From contig NZ_JASNWF010000004.1 of assembly GCF_030283205.1 (NCBI RefSeq), positions 310,001-374,000 on the forward strand: a stretch of 64,000 nucleotides of DNA. The letters run 5' to 3'. The notes beneath the pieces are model-generated. The model was not told the origin of the DNA and searched no databases. It worked only from the letters and a program-made list of their open reading frames with translations. This DNA comes from Actinomadura opuntiae (lineage in GTDB: Bacteria; Actinomycetota; Actinomycetes; Streptosporangiales; Streptosporangiaceae). Made by a program: the position numbers and the translations under genes. Below are positions 44,656 through 53,784 of the stretch, piece by piece; the first letter of the stretch is position 1; the number at the start of each line of letters is the position of its first letter.

Positions 44656-45900
44656 ATGACGGAAACCCTCCCCCAACCGCGCCCCTCGGACCCCGCCCGG
44701 CGCCCGGCCGACGTGCGGCCGCCCGGCGCGCCCCCCGCGCCGGGTCCGGCGACCGCGCAGGCCCCGCAGACCGCGCAGTACCCGGGGCAAGTCCCGGGGC
44801 AGGTCCCGGGCGCGCCGGGCCCGCACGGGCAGAGCCCGCCCGCGGCCGGTCCGGCGGACACCCGGCCGGACGCGCCCCGGCGCCGCGACGCCTACTTCGA
44901 CAACGTCAAGTTCTTCCTCATCCTGCTGGTCGTGCTCGGGCACGTCTGGGAGGTCCTGCGCAAGGACAGCCACGCGGTCGACGCGGCCTACACCGTGGTG
45001 TACGGCTTCCACATGCCGGTGTTCGTGTTCGTCTCCGGTTACTTCGCCCGCGGATTCATGCGCTCGACCGACAAATTCCGGGTTGTTTTCCCCACCTTGG
45101 TCGTTCCGTACGTGATCTTCGTCGTGCTTTACCGATTGCAGCTGGTCTTCATCCGGGGAAATGAATTCCGGCTGCACGAGCTTTTCCGTCCGCAGTTCCT
45201 GATGTGGTTCCTCGTCGCGCTGGTGCTGTGGCGGCTGAGCGCCCCGCTGTGGGCGCACCTGCGGCACCCCGTCGCGGTGTCGGTGGCCCTGTCGCTGGTC
45301 GCCGGCAGCTGGAGCTTCAGCACCGACGCGACGCTGTGCCGGGCGGCCGGGCTGCTGCCGTTCTTCGTCCTCGGCCTGACCATCCGGCCCGAGCTCGCGC
45401 TGGCCCCGCGCAACCGCGGCTGGACGCGCTGGGCCGGGATCGCCGTGCTGCTCGCCGCGCTGCCGGTCGCCTACGTCTGGGAGCGCGGGACCGTGGTGCC
45501 GCGGATCGCGCACGGGGTCCTGCTGTGGAACCGCGGCTACGAGCACATGCACTTCTCCGCGATCGAGGGCATGGCGTACCGGCTGCTGGCGATGGCGCTG
45601 GCCGTCGCGCTGGGCACCGCGTTCCTCGCGGCCGTCCCGCGCGGACGGGCCTGGTACACCGCGCTCGGGACGCGGACGATGTACGTCTACCTGCTGCACG
45701 GCCTCGTCGTGAAGACGCTGGACTACGGCGGCGTCTTCGACGCGCACTTCTTCGACACCCCTGCCGGCGCGGTGGCCGCGACCCTGGGAGCCCTCGCGCT
45801 CGGCGTCCTGCTCGGCACCGACCCGGTGCGGCGGCTCACCCATTGGGCGGTCGAGCCCAGGGGCCGATGGCTACTCAAGCCCTCTCATGGCAGGACATAA
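44656..45900 (+). CDS. acyltransferase family 3, fucose 4-O-acetylase-like (second)
   Basis: A 414-residue paralogue of the preceding protein: Pro/Gln-rich N-terminus of about 75 residues, FDNVKFFLILLVVLGHVWEV with the catalytic-type His, HMPVFVFVSGYFARGFMRS, and about ten helices. ATG 44656 has GGAG just upstream. Two tandem enzymes suggest two modified positions or two acyl groups. A stretch near 45050-45195 is less GC-rich and uses codons such as GTT, AAA, AAT and GAA unlike its surroundings, a sign of past recombination. Confidence 0.88.
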   Translation: MTETLPQPRPSDPARRPADVRPPGAPPAPGPATAQAPQTAQYPGQVPGQVPGAPGPHGQSPPAAGPADTRPDAPRRRDAYFDNVKFFLILLVVLGHVWEVLRKDSHAVDAAYTVVYGFHMPVFVFVSGYFARGFMRSTDKFRVVFPTLVVPYVIFVVLYRLQLVFIRGNEFRLHELFRPQFLMWFLVALVLWRLSAPLWAHLRHPVAVSVALSLVAGSWSFSTDATLCRAAGLLPFFVLGLTIRPELALAPRNRGWTRWAGIAVLLAALPVAYVWERGTVVPRIAHGVLLWNRGYEHMHFSAIEGMAYRLLAMALAVALGTAFLAAVPRGRAWYTALGTRTMYVYLLHGLVVKTLDYGGVFDAHFFDTPAGAVAATLGALALGVLLGTDPVRRLTHWAVEPRGRWLLKPSHGRT

Positions 45901-45959
45901 GATTTACCTGCCGGATGCGGGTATGATCCAGATTCATCGAGTAGTTGATTGGCGTTCGC

Positions 45960-48230
45960 GTGAGCAGTGAATACGACATCTCCCTGAGCATCATCGTGCC
46001 CGTGCACAAAGTGCAGGGGTACCTGCGGCAGTGCCTTGATTCGCTGCTGGTTCCGGACGTGCCGAACCTCGAGATCATCGCGATCGACGACGCCTCGCCG
46101 GACGCCTGCGGGGAGATCCTGGACGAGTACGCCGAGCGCGACTCGCGGATGAAGGTGCGCCACCTCACCGAGAACGTCGGGCTCGGCGAGGCCCGCAACG
46201 TCGGGCTGGACATGGCGACCGGCGACTACGTGTGGTTCTTCGACAGCGACGACTACGCCACCGAGGGCGCCGTCAAGGCGATCTGCGACCGGCTGGGCGA
46301 GACGCGCCCCGACGTGCTGATGTTCGACTACGCCCGGTCGTACTGGAACGGGCGGGTCAAGCGGAGCATCATCAACCACCTGTTCCGCGAGCCGCCCGCG
46401 CCGGAGGTGTTCACCCTCGCCGACCGGCCGAGCCTGCTGGAGATGTTCACCTCGATCTGGAACCGGGCGATCCGCCGCGAGTTCATGATCGAGCACGGGC
46501 TGCGCTTCAACAGCGGCTACTACGAGGACGTCAGCATCACCTACCCGGTGCTGATGGCGGCCGAGCGGGTCAGCTTCCTCGACCGGGTCTGCTACATCTA
46601 CCGGCAGCGCCGCAGCGGCGCGATCACCAAGACCGCCAGCGACAAGCACTTCGACGCCTTCGACCAGTACGACCGCATCTTCGCGTTCATGGACCACCTC
46701 GGCCCGCAGATGGACCGGTTCCGTCCGCTGATGTTCAACCGGACGATCTGGCACCTGCTGGTCATCCTCGAGCGCGCCGACCGCGTGTACCCCTCGGAGA
46801 AGCCGCGGTTCTTCGCCGAGATGACCAAGACCTACAACCGCTACAAGCCGCCGGGGCACGTCCCGCCGGACGACGAGCCGGGGCTGGCCGACAAGCACCG
46901 GGCGATCGAGCGGGGCGACTTCCGGGCCTGGGAGCGGCTCAACTCCCCCAAGCTCGCCGCGAAGGCGAAGAAGGGCGGCCGCAAGGTCCGCAAGCTGCAG
47001 AAGCGCGGCGTCGTCCGCTCCAAGGAGCTCGCCAAGGAGCGGTACTACGCGATGCGGCGGCACCTGCCCATCGAGGAGGACCTCGCCGTCTTCGCCGCCT
47101 ACTGGTACCGCGGGTACTCCTGCAACCCGGCCGCGATCTACGAGAAGGTCCGGGAGCTGGCGCCGCACATCCGCTGCGTGTGGATCGTCAAGCCGGGTGC
47201 GCGCAAGACCATGCCCGACGGCGTGGAGTACGTGGTGGCCGGCTCGGCGGAGTACTACCGGACGATCGCCGCCGCGAAGTACTTCGTCAACAACGTCAAC
47301 TTCCCCGACAACCTCGTCAAGAGGCCGGGGCAGGTGCATCTGGAGACCCAGCACGGCACGCCGCTGAAGAAGATGGGCCTCGACCAGATGGAGTACCCGG
47401 TCGGCGCCGGCGACATGGACTTCAAGGCGCTGATCGAGCGGTCGGACCGCTGGGACTTCCTCGTCTCCGCCAACCCGCTGATGAGCGAGGCGTGGGAGCG
47501 GGGCTTCCCGTGCAAGTACGAGCTGCTGGAGATCGGGTACCCGCGCAACGACCGGCTGGTGCGCGCGACGCCGCAGGAGCAGGCGCGGCTGCGCGACGAG
47601 CTGGGGATCCCCGAGGGCAAGACGGCGATCCTGTACGCGCCGACGCACCGCGACTACCAGCGCCGCTACACCCCGATGTTCGACATCGGCCGGGTGATGG
47701 AGCAGCTCGGCGACGACCACGTGCTGCTGCTGCGCGCGCACTACTACTACAAGGTCAAGAACATGGCGGCGGACCTGGGCTGGCCCGAGGGCCGGGTCAT
47801 CGACGTCTCCAAGTACCCGTCCGTCGAGGATCTGATGATCGCCTCGGACGCGCTGCTCACCGACTACTCGTCGGTCATGTTCGACTACGCCAACCTCGGC
47901 AGGCCGATCGTGGTCTACGCCAACGACTGGGAGACCTACAAGCTCACCCGGGGCGTGAACTTCGACCTCACCGAGTTCCCGCCGGGCGTCGTCGCCTACG
48001 CCGAGGCCGAGCTCGTCGACGCGTTCGCGTCGCGGGCCGCGTGGGGCGACGCGGCGGCGAAGAACCTGGAGGCCTTCCGGGCGCGGTTCTGCCCGTGGGA
48101 CGACGGGAACGCCTCCGAGCGGGCGGTGCGCCGGGTGTTCCTCGGCGAGCGGCTCCCGCCGGTCCCGCCCGCGATCTCCGCGCCGAGCGCCGCGTCCGGC
48201 GGCTCCTCCGCGCCGTCCGGCCCGGCGTAG
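45960..48230 (+). CDS. GT2 / CDP-glycerol glycerophosphotransferase fusion (TagF-like)
   Basis: A 756-residue two-domain enzyme. Residues about 5-240 are a GT-A family 2 domain with intact motifs (SLSIIVPVHKVQGYLRQCLD, IAIDDASPDA, FDSDDYATEGAVK). Residues about 370-740 are a CDP-glycerol:poly(glycerophosphate) transferase domain with TQHGTPLKKMG, GYPRNDRLV, LYAPTHRDY and TDYSSVMFDYANLGRP. Such domains add glycerol- or ribitol-phosphate units in teichoic acids. A basic bridge of about 50 residues joins the domains (AKKGGRKVRKLQKRGVVRSK), likely contacting the membrane. GTG 45960 is chosen because the longer frame starts at a poor TTG; TATGAT at 45922-45927 may be its -10 box. Confidence 0.92.
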   Translation: MSSEYDISLSIIVPVHKVQGYLRQCLDSLLVPDVPNLEIIAIDDASPDACGEILDEYAERDSRMKVRHLTENVGLGEARNVGLDMATGDYVWFFDSDDYATEGAVKAICDRLGETRPDVLMFDYARSYWNGRVKRSIINHLFREPPAPEVFTLADRPSLLEMFTSIWNRAIRREFMIEHGLRFNSGYYEDVSITYPVLMAAERVSFLDRVCYIYRQRRSGAITKTASDKHFDAFDQYDRIFAFMDHLGPQMDRFRPLMFNRTIWHLLVILERADRVYPSEKPRFFAEMTKTYNRYKPPGHVPPDDEPGLADKHRAIERGDFRAWERLNSPKLAAKAKKGGRKVRKLQKRGVVRSKELAKERYYAMRRHLPIEEDLAVFAAYWYRGYSCNPAAIYEKVRELAPHIRCVWIVKPGARKTMPDGVEYVVAGSAEYYRTIAAAKYFVNNVNFPDNLVKRPGQVHLETQHGTPLKKMGLDQMEYPVGAGDMDFKALIERSDRWDFLVSANPLMSEAWERGFPCKYELLEIGYPRNDRLVRATPQEQARLRDELGIPEGKTAILYAPTHRDYQRRYTPMFDIGRVMEQLGDDHVLLLRAHYYYKVKNMAADLGWPEGRVIDVSKYPSVEDLMIASDALLTDYSSVMFDYANLGRPIVVYANDWETYKLTRGVNFDLTEFPPGVVAYAEAELVDAFASRAAWGDAAAKNLEAFRARFCPWDDGNASERAVRRVFLGERLPPVPPAISAPSAASGGSSAPSGPA

Positions 48231-48316
48231 CGGCGGCCACCGGCCCGCCGGCCACCGTCCTCTGACCGTCCGCGACCGGACCGCCGTCTCCGGCTCGCCA
48301 GTGCTAAGGAGTGGGC

Positions 48317-51300
48317 ATGACCGCCCCCAGGATCAGTGTCATCGTGCTCTCGCACGGCGCGGGGGAGGACCTCGGCGACGCCCTGGACTCGCTCGCGGCC
48401 CAGACGTTCCGCGACATCGAGGTCCTGGTCGTGGACGACGGCACCGGCACCGCCGCGCGGGCGGCGCTGCCCGACGGCCGGTTCCGGATCGTCCGGGACG
48501 GCGCGCCGAGCCGGGGCGCGGCCCGCAACCTCGGGGTCGCCGCGAGCGGCGGGGAGTTCCTGCTGTTCGCCGACGGCGGCGACCCGGTGCCCTCCGGCGC
48601 GATCGCCGCGCTGCTGACCGCGCTGGAGGCGTCCGGGTCGGAGCTGGCGACCGGCCCCGACGCGGTCCGCCGCTGGACCGGCCAGGTCTCGCAGTGGAAG
48701 GCGAGCACCACCGCGCCGGCCCCGGCGCAGGCCACCGACCTGGATCGCAGCCCCGACCTGCTGAACCGCCGCCGGATCACCGGGACGCTGCTGCGCCGCT
48801 CGTTCTGGGACGCCGCCGAGCTGGAGTTCCCCGACCTCGGCCGCTACGACGACCTGCCGGTCATGGTGCGGGCGCTGCACCTGGCGAAGGCCGTCGACGT
48901 GGTGCCGGACATCGTGCTGCACCGCCGCGGCGGGCAGCTCCACGAGCCGACCACCGAGCCGCAGGAGATCGCCGACGGCTTCGGCGCGGCGAACCTCGCC
49001 ACGGCCTGGGTCGCCGAGCGCGGCGACGTCAAGGCGCTGCGCCGGCTCCAACTCGCCCTCGTGACGACCGAGCTGAAGATGTTCCTGGACGTCCTGCCGG
49101 ACCTGTCCGGCGAGGAGCGCGAGCAGGTCGTCGCGCAGGCGGCGGCGTACGCCAAGGGCGTGTCGCCGAAGGTGTTCGCCGAGGCGCGGGCGCTGACCCG
49201 GCTGAAGTGGCACCTCGCCTCGCAGGGCCACACGATGGAGCTGGTGAAGGTCGTCCGGTACGAGCGCGGGAAGTCCTCGCCGTCGATCGTCCGTGACCCG
49301 CTGCGCCGCTACGTCGTCTACCCGTACTGGAAGGACGCCAAGCTCGACGTCCCCCGCGACGTGTACCGGGCGCGCGACGAGGTCAGGATGCGGGGCCGGG
49401 TGCACGCGGTGCGCTGGGAGGGCGACCGGCTGGTCGTCACCGGCGAGGCCTACATCAACTCCGTCAGCTCCCGCCGCCGCTGGACGTCGATCAAGGCGGT
49501 GACGCTGCGCAACGGCCGCCGCAGGATCTTCATGAAGGCGCGGCAGACGCCCAAGCCCGGCAAGTCGTCCGGCGGCTGGACCGGCTTCGAGTTCTCGCTG
49601 GACGCCGGGAAGCTGAAGGAGCACGGCGCGTGGACCGAGGGCACCTGGGAGGTGCACGCCTCGGTGCTGAACGCGGGCGTGTTCCGGCAGGGCCCGGTGC
49701 GCGGCGGCGGCTCGGGGACGGGCGCGCACCCGCCCTACCGGTACGTGGCCGACGACGTGCGCGTCGTCCCGAAGGTCGTGGACGGGAACCTGGTCGTGCA
49801 GGTGGAGCGCGTCCGGGACCGGGCGACACGGCTGCACTGGGACGACTCCGCGCTGCTCATCGAGGTCGAGTCGGCCGGCGGGCCGCCCGCCGAGCTGGTG
49901 CTGACGCTCGGCGACGCGCGCGTGCCGGTGCCGGTGACCCCACGGTCCGGCGGCTGGACGGCGCGCGTCGACCCGGCCGCGCTGGACGTCGACATCGAGC
50001 CCGACTCGATCGACGACACCCGCGACTGGACGCTGTCGGCGGACGGCCGGCCGCTCGTCCTCGCCGAGGGCGTGGAGGAGGCGCGGCGCACCTCCGGCGC
50101 GCTGGAGATGAGCGCGGGCCACGGCCCCGGCGGGTACGTGCGGGTGCGGCGGGCGACGACGCGGCTGTCGGTGAGCGACTGCGTGTGGCGCCCGGACGGG
50201 ACCCTGTCGCTGGCGGCGACCCATCCGGCGCACTCCGCCGGGCAGATCGTGGTGCGCAGCCGGGGTCGCCGCAAGGAGCACGCGTTCGACCTCGTCCCCG
50301 ACGGCTCGGGCACGCTGCGGGCGGAGGTGCCGGTGGCGGCCGTGCCGGGCGTCGCGGGCGTCCTGCCGCTGCGGCCCGGCCGCTGGGACGTGCTGTTCCG
50401 GCCGCCCGGCGAGCGGGCGCTGACCGTCCGGCTGACGGAGGCGGCGCAGCGCGGCCTGCCCGGGCCGCTGGAGGTGGCGCGGCGCGGCTACGACCTGGAG
50501 ACCAAGGACGGCCGGCTCGTCGTCGCCGTCACCGGGGACGTGTCCAGCGAGGAGAAGAGCGCGGGCGCGAAGTACCGGGAGGAGGCGCGCCGGCGCGTCG
50601 CCCGCGACGGGCTCCGCGACGCCGTGCTGTTCTCCTGCTTCAACGGCCGGCAGTACTCCGACAGCCCGAAGGCGATCCACGAGGAGCTGCTGCGCCGCGG
50701 CGCGGACCTGGAGCAGCTGTGGGTCGTCAACGACGCGCAGGTCGAGCTGCCGGACACGCTGAAGGGCGTCCGGCTGAACGGCAAGGAGTGGCAGGAGGCG
50801 GTGACGACGTCGCGCTACATCGTCACCAACCACCGGCTCGGCGACTGGTTCCAGCGGCATCCCGACCAGATCGTCCTGCAGACCTGGCACGGCACACCGC
50901 TGAAGAAGATCGGCCGGGACGTGAAGGAGGTCCACTTCGCGTACGCGCCGGGGATGAAGTCGGCCCTGCAGAGCAAGGAGAAGAAGCCGGAGGGCCCCGC
51001 CGTCCCCGAGTGGAGCCACCTGCTGTCGCCGAACCCGTTCAGCACCGAGATCTTCCGCCGCGCGTTCGCGTTCAAGGGCGAGATGCTGGAGGTCGGGTAC
51101 CCGCGCAACGACCTGCTGCACAGCCCCGACGCGGACGCCGTGGCCAAGTCGGTCCGGTCGCGGCTCGGCATCCCCGAGGGCAAGCGGGTCGTGCTGTACG
51201 CGCCGACGTGGCGGGACGACCAGTACTACAGCCGGGGCCGCTACAAGCACGACATGCGCCTCGACCTCGACCGCGCGCGGGCCGCGCTGGGCGACGACCA

Positions 51301-51727
51301 CGTCCTGCTGGTGCGACTGCACTCCAACGTGGTGGACGGCGTCGCCGAGGACGAGCACGGTTTCGTCCGGGACGTGTCGCTCTACCCCGACATCACCGAG
51401 CTGTACCTGATCTCCGACATGATGATCAGCGACTACTCGTCGGTGATGTTCGACTACGCCAACACCGGCCGGCCGATGCTGTTCTTCACCTACGACCTCG
51501 CCGACTACCGGGACCGGCTGCGCGGCTTCTACTTCGACTTCGAGGCGGAGGCGCCGGGGCCGCTGCTGGAGACCTCCGACGAGCTGATCGAGGCGATCCG
51601 CGACGTCGACGCCGCCACGGCGGGCCACCAGGACCTGTACAAGGTGTTCGTGGACCGGTTCTGCCCGCTGGACGACGGGCGCGCCGCCGCGCGCACCGTG
51701 GACCGGGTGTTCCGGCTGGACGGCTGA
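48317..51727 (+). CDS. giant GT2-like / beta-module / TagF-like glycerophosphotransferase
   Basis: An 1136-residue protein. Residues about 5-230 are a GT2-like domain (ISVIVLSHGAGEDLGDALDS, VVDDGTG), but the metal motif reads LFADGGDP instead of a normal DxD, so this half may be impaired. Residues about 345-690 are beta-rich modules with several Ig-like blocks (VHAVRWEGDRLVVTGEAYI, WEVHASVLNAGVF). Residues about 755-1135 are a CDP-glycerol glycerophosphotransferase domain with TWHGTPLKKIG, GYPRNDLLH, LYAPTWRDDQYY and SDYSSVMFDYANTGRP. ATG 48317 has AAGGAG at five bases. It should polymerise or prime a phosphodiester-linked wall polymer together with the preceding fusion protein. Confidence 0.9.
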   Translation: MTAPRISVIVLSHGAGEDLGDALDSLAAQTFRDIEVLVVDDGTGTAARAALPDGRFRIVRDGAPSRGAARNLGVAASGGEFLLFADGGDPVPSGAIAALLTALEASGSELATGPDAVRRWTGQVSQWKASTTAPAPAQATDLDRSPDLLNRRRITGTLLRRSFWDAAELEFPDLGRYDDLPVMVRALHLAKAVDVVPDIVLHRRGGQLHEPTTEPQEIADGFGAANLATAWVAERGDVKALRRLQLALVTTELKMFLDVLPDLSGEEREQVVAQAAAYAKGVSPKVFAEARALTRLKWHLASQGHTMELVKVVRYERGKSSPSIVRDPLRRYVVYPYWKDAKLDVPRDVYRARDEVRMRGRVHAVRWEGDRLVVTGEAYINSVSSRRRWTSIKAVTLRNGRRRIFMKARQTPKPGKSSGGWTGFEFSLDAGKLKEHGAWTEGTWEVHASVLNAGVFRQGPVRGGGSGTGAHPPYRYVADDVRVVPKVVDGNLVVQVERVRDRATRLHWDDSALLIEVESAGGPPAELVLTLGDARVPVPVTPRSGGWTARVDPAALDVDIEPDSIDDTRDWTLSADGRPLVLAEGVEEARRTSGALEMSAGHGPGGYVRVRRATTRLSVSDCVWRPDGTLSLAATHPAHSAGQIVVRSRGRRKEHAFDLVPDGSGTLRAEVPVAAVPGVAGVLPLRPGRWDVLFRPPGERALTVRLTEAAQRGLPGPLEVARRGYDLETKDGRLVVAVTGDVSSEEKSAGAKYREEARRRVARDGLRDAVLFSCFNGRQYSDSPKAIHEELLRRGADLEQLWVVNDAQVELPDTLKGVRLNGKEWQEAVTTSRYIVTNHRLGDWFQRHPDQIVLQTWHGTPLKKIGRDVKEVHFAYAPGMKSALQSKEKKPEGPAVPEWSHLLSPNPFSTEIFRRAFAFKGEMLEVGYPRNDLLHSPDADAVAKSVRSRLGIPEGKRVVLYAPTWRDDQYYSRGRYKHDMRLDLDRARAALGDDHVLLVRLHSNVVDGVAEDEHGFVRDVSLYPDITELYLISDMMISDYSSVMFDYANTGRPMLFFTYDLADYRDRLRGFYFDFEAEAPGPLLETSDELIEAIRDVDAATAGHQDLYKVFVDRFCPLDDGRAAARTVDRVFRLDG

Positions 51728-51829
51728 TCCGGAAAAAGCAACGGTTGTCGCCATCCGTGACCGCCCGGCACCGGTGCGTTGATAGGCTACCCGCCTGGCA
51801 CTGCAGACATCGGGGAAGGTTTGCGGACA

Positions 51830-52603
51830 TTGAACGCGGTGGCGAACCATTGCCGCGTGGGCTCCGACGACCGCCTGCGCATCCGATGGCCCGTCCCGCT
51901 GCCCGGCGGGCGGCGGGTGGTCCTGCGGCACCGGGCGTCCGGTGAGACGCGCCCGGTGCCGCTCGCCGGCGACCGGTGCTCGGCGGCCGCCGACGTCGGC
52001 GGCCTGGCGCCCGGCACCTGGGAGCCGGTGATCGAGGCGGCCGGCACGGGCGTCCCGCTGCTGACCGACGACCCCGGCTTCTCGCTGGACGAGCTGCTCG
52101 CCTACGCCGACGCGCCCCGCGACCGGGCCGTGCGCGTGGCGCGGACCCGCGGCGGGCACGTCCGGGTCCGCGTCCGCGACGTCGCCCCGCACGCCGAGGT
52201 CGCGGCGGTGCACCCGCACGACGGCGAGATCGAGATCGTGGGGCGGCTCGCCTACACGGGCCCGCGGCCCGAGGAGAGCGCCCGGCTGGTCGCGGCGGCG
52301 CGGCAGGCCGAGACCGCGATGACCGGGGAGGCCCGGCTCGACGGCACCCGGTTCCACGGCCGGCTGGACGTCGAGGCGTTCGCCGCGGCCGAGCCCGCGC
52401 TGTGGGACCTCTGGCTCGACGTCGGCGACGTCCACGCCCGCCTCGGCACCTGGCTGGACGACGCGCCCGGCAAGCGCGGCAAGCTCTCCTTCCCCCGGCA
52501 GGTCGCCGCGCCGGAGGGCCGGGAGATGGCCGTGCGGCCGTACTACACCGAGCGCGACCAGCTGGCGGTCTCGTGCCGCCTGCTCGGGGACGACGGCACG
52601 TGA
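51830..52603 (+). CDS. free-standing beta-module protein, unknown
   Basis: About 257 residues, start uncertain (TTG 51830, GTG 51839 or TTG 51779). No known family is recognised, no signal peptide and no membrane helix. Its second half resembles the beta modules inside the preceding 1136-residue enzyme: DGEIEIVGRLAYTG against EGDRLVVTGEAYIN, and LWDLWLDVGDVHARLGTW against GTWEVHASVLNAGV. It thus looks like a detached accessory module that could help the TagF-like enzymes bind substrate or one another. Its stop overlaps the GTG of the GT4 gene (GTGA), so both are coupled. Confidence 0.7.
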   Translation: MNAVANHCRVGSDDRLRIRWPVPLPGGRRVVLRHRASGETRPVPLAGDRCSAAADVGGLAPGTWEPVIEAAGTGVPLLTDDPGFSLDELLAYADAPRDRAVRVARTRGGHVRVRVRDVAPHAEVAAVHPHDGEIEIVGRLAYTGPRPEESARLVAAARQAETAMTGEARLDGTRFHGRLDVEAFAAAEPALWDLWLDVGDVHARLGTWLDDAPGKRGKLSFPRQVAAPEGREMAVRPYYTERDQLAVSCRLLGDDGT

Positions 52604-53784
52604 AGATCACGTTCCTCCTGCTGGAGGCCTTCTCCATCGACGGCACCGTCCGCTGCACCTTCACGCTGGCCGACGAGCTGTCCCGCCGGCACGACGTCGA
52701 GATCGTCAGCGTGCTGCGGGACCGGGACCGGCCGGTCCTGCCGCTGTCGGACCGGGTCCGGCTGAGCTCCCTGGTCGACCTGCGGCCGGGCGCCGAGACG
52801 CCCCGGCAGGACGCCGAGCGCGCCGAGGGGCTGATGGCGGAGCCGTCCGCCATGATCCATCCGGAGGAGCGCAGCTTCAACAAGTACAGCGCCTGGACCG
52901 ACGACCGGCTCACCCGCTACCTGCGCCGCCTCCGCACGGACGCGCTGGTGACGACCCGCGCCGGGCTGAACCTGGCGGCGGCGCGGCTGGCGCCCCGGCG
53001 GGTCGTGGTCGTCGGGCAGGAGCACCTGCAACTCGGCATGAACGAGCCGGGGATCCGCGCGGAGATCGAACGGTGGTACCCGCGGCTGAACGCGCTCACC
53101 TGCCTCACCGACACCGACCGCGCGGCCTACGAGGCGATGCTGCCGGACGGGTCGTGCCCCGTGCGCACCATCCCGAACGGCCTGCCCCGGCGGATGCATC
53201 CGCGGTCCCGGCAGGAGAACAAGGTCGTCGTCGCGGCCGGCCGGATCGTGTGGATCAAGGGCTACGACCTGCTGATCGACGCGTTCGCGAAGGTCGTGGA
53301 GAAGCACCCGGAGTGGAGCCTGCGGATCTACGGGGACGGGCCCCGGCGCGATGAGCTGCGCCGCAAGGCGACCCGGCTGGGCCTCTACAACAACGTCCTG
53401 ATGATGGGCCCGACCGGCGACATGGAGGGCGAGTTCGCCAAGGCGTCCGTGCTCGCGATGTCCTCGCGCGCCGAGTCGTTCGGCATGACGATCATCGAGG
53501 GGTTCGCGTGCGGGCTGCCGGTCGCCGGCTTCGACTGCCCGTGCGGGCCGCGCGAGATCGTCACCGACGGCCGCGACGGGCTGCTCGTCCCCGCCGAGGA
53601 CTCCGCGGCGCTTGCCGAGGCGCTGATCCGGCTGATCGACGACGAGGAGCTCCGCCGCACGATGGCGGCCAACGCCGTCGCCTCGGCGGAGCGGTTCTCC
53701 ATCGCGGCCGTCGCCGCGCGCTGGGAGCGGCTGCTGGACGAGCTGCGCGCCCGCCCCCGCCGCCGGACGGGCCGTCCGCGCTAG
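52600..53784 (+). CDS. GT4 glycosyltransferase (TagE/GtfA-like)
   Basis: A 394-residue GT-B enzyme: VKITFLLLEAFSIDGTVRCT, TLADELSRRHDVEIVSVLRD, the linker VVVAAGRIVWIKGYDLLIDA, and the donor site SSRAESFGMTIIEGFACGLP (EX7E) with GPREIVTDGRDGLLVP. It resembles GT4 enzymes that sit with TagF-like polymerases and glycosylate teichoic acid chains. The GTG start overlaps the preceding stop. Its last four bases overlap the convergent GT-C gene. Confidence 0.92.
   Translation: MKITFLLLEAFSIDGTVRCTFTLADELSRRHDVEIVSVLRDRDRPVLPLSDRVRLSSLVDLRPGAETPRQDAERAEGLMAEPSAMIHPEERSFNKYSAWTDDRLTRYLRRLRTDALVTTRAGLNLAAARLAPRRVVVVGQEHLQLGMNEPGIRAEIERWYPRLNALTCLTDTDRAAYEAMLPDGSCPVRTIPNGLPRRMHPRSRQENKVVVAAGRIVWIKGYDLLIDAFAKVVEKHPEWSLRIYGDGPRRDELRRKATRLGLYNNVLMMGPTGDMEGEFAKASVLAMSSRAESFGMTIIEGFACGLPVAGFDCPCGPREIVTDGRDGLLVPAEDSAALAEALIRLIDDEELRRTMAANAVASAERFSIAAVAARWERLLDELRARPRRRTGRPR

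Noticed and set aside
47996-52435. Very long antisense open frame (1479 codons) across the TagF-like genes
   Set aside because: It is opposite to genes with intact TagF motifs; its translation is Arg/Gly/Val/Asp-rich without any domain. Long antisense frames are expected in high-GC DNA.
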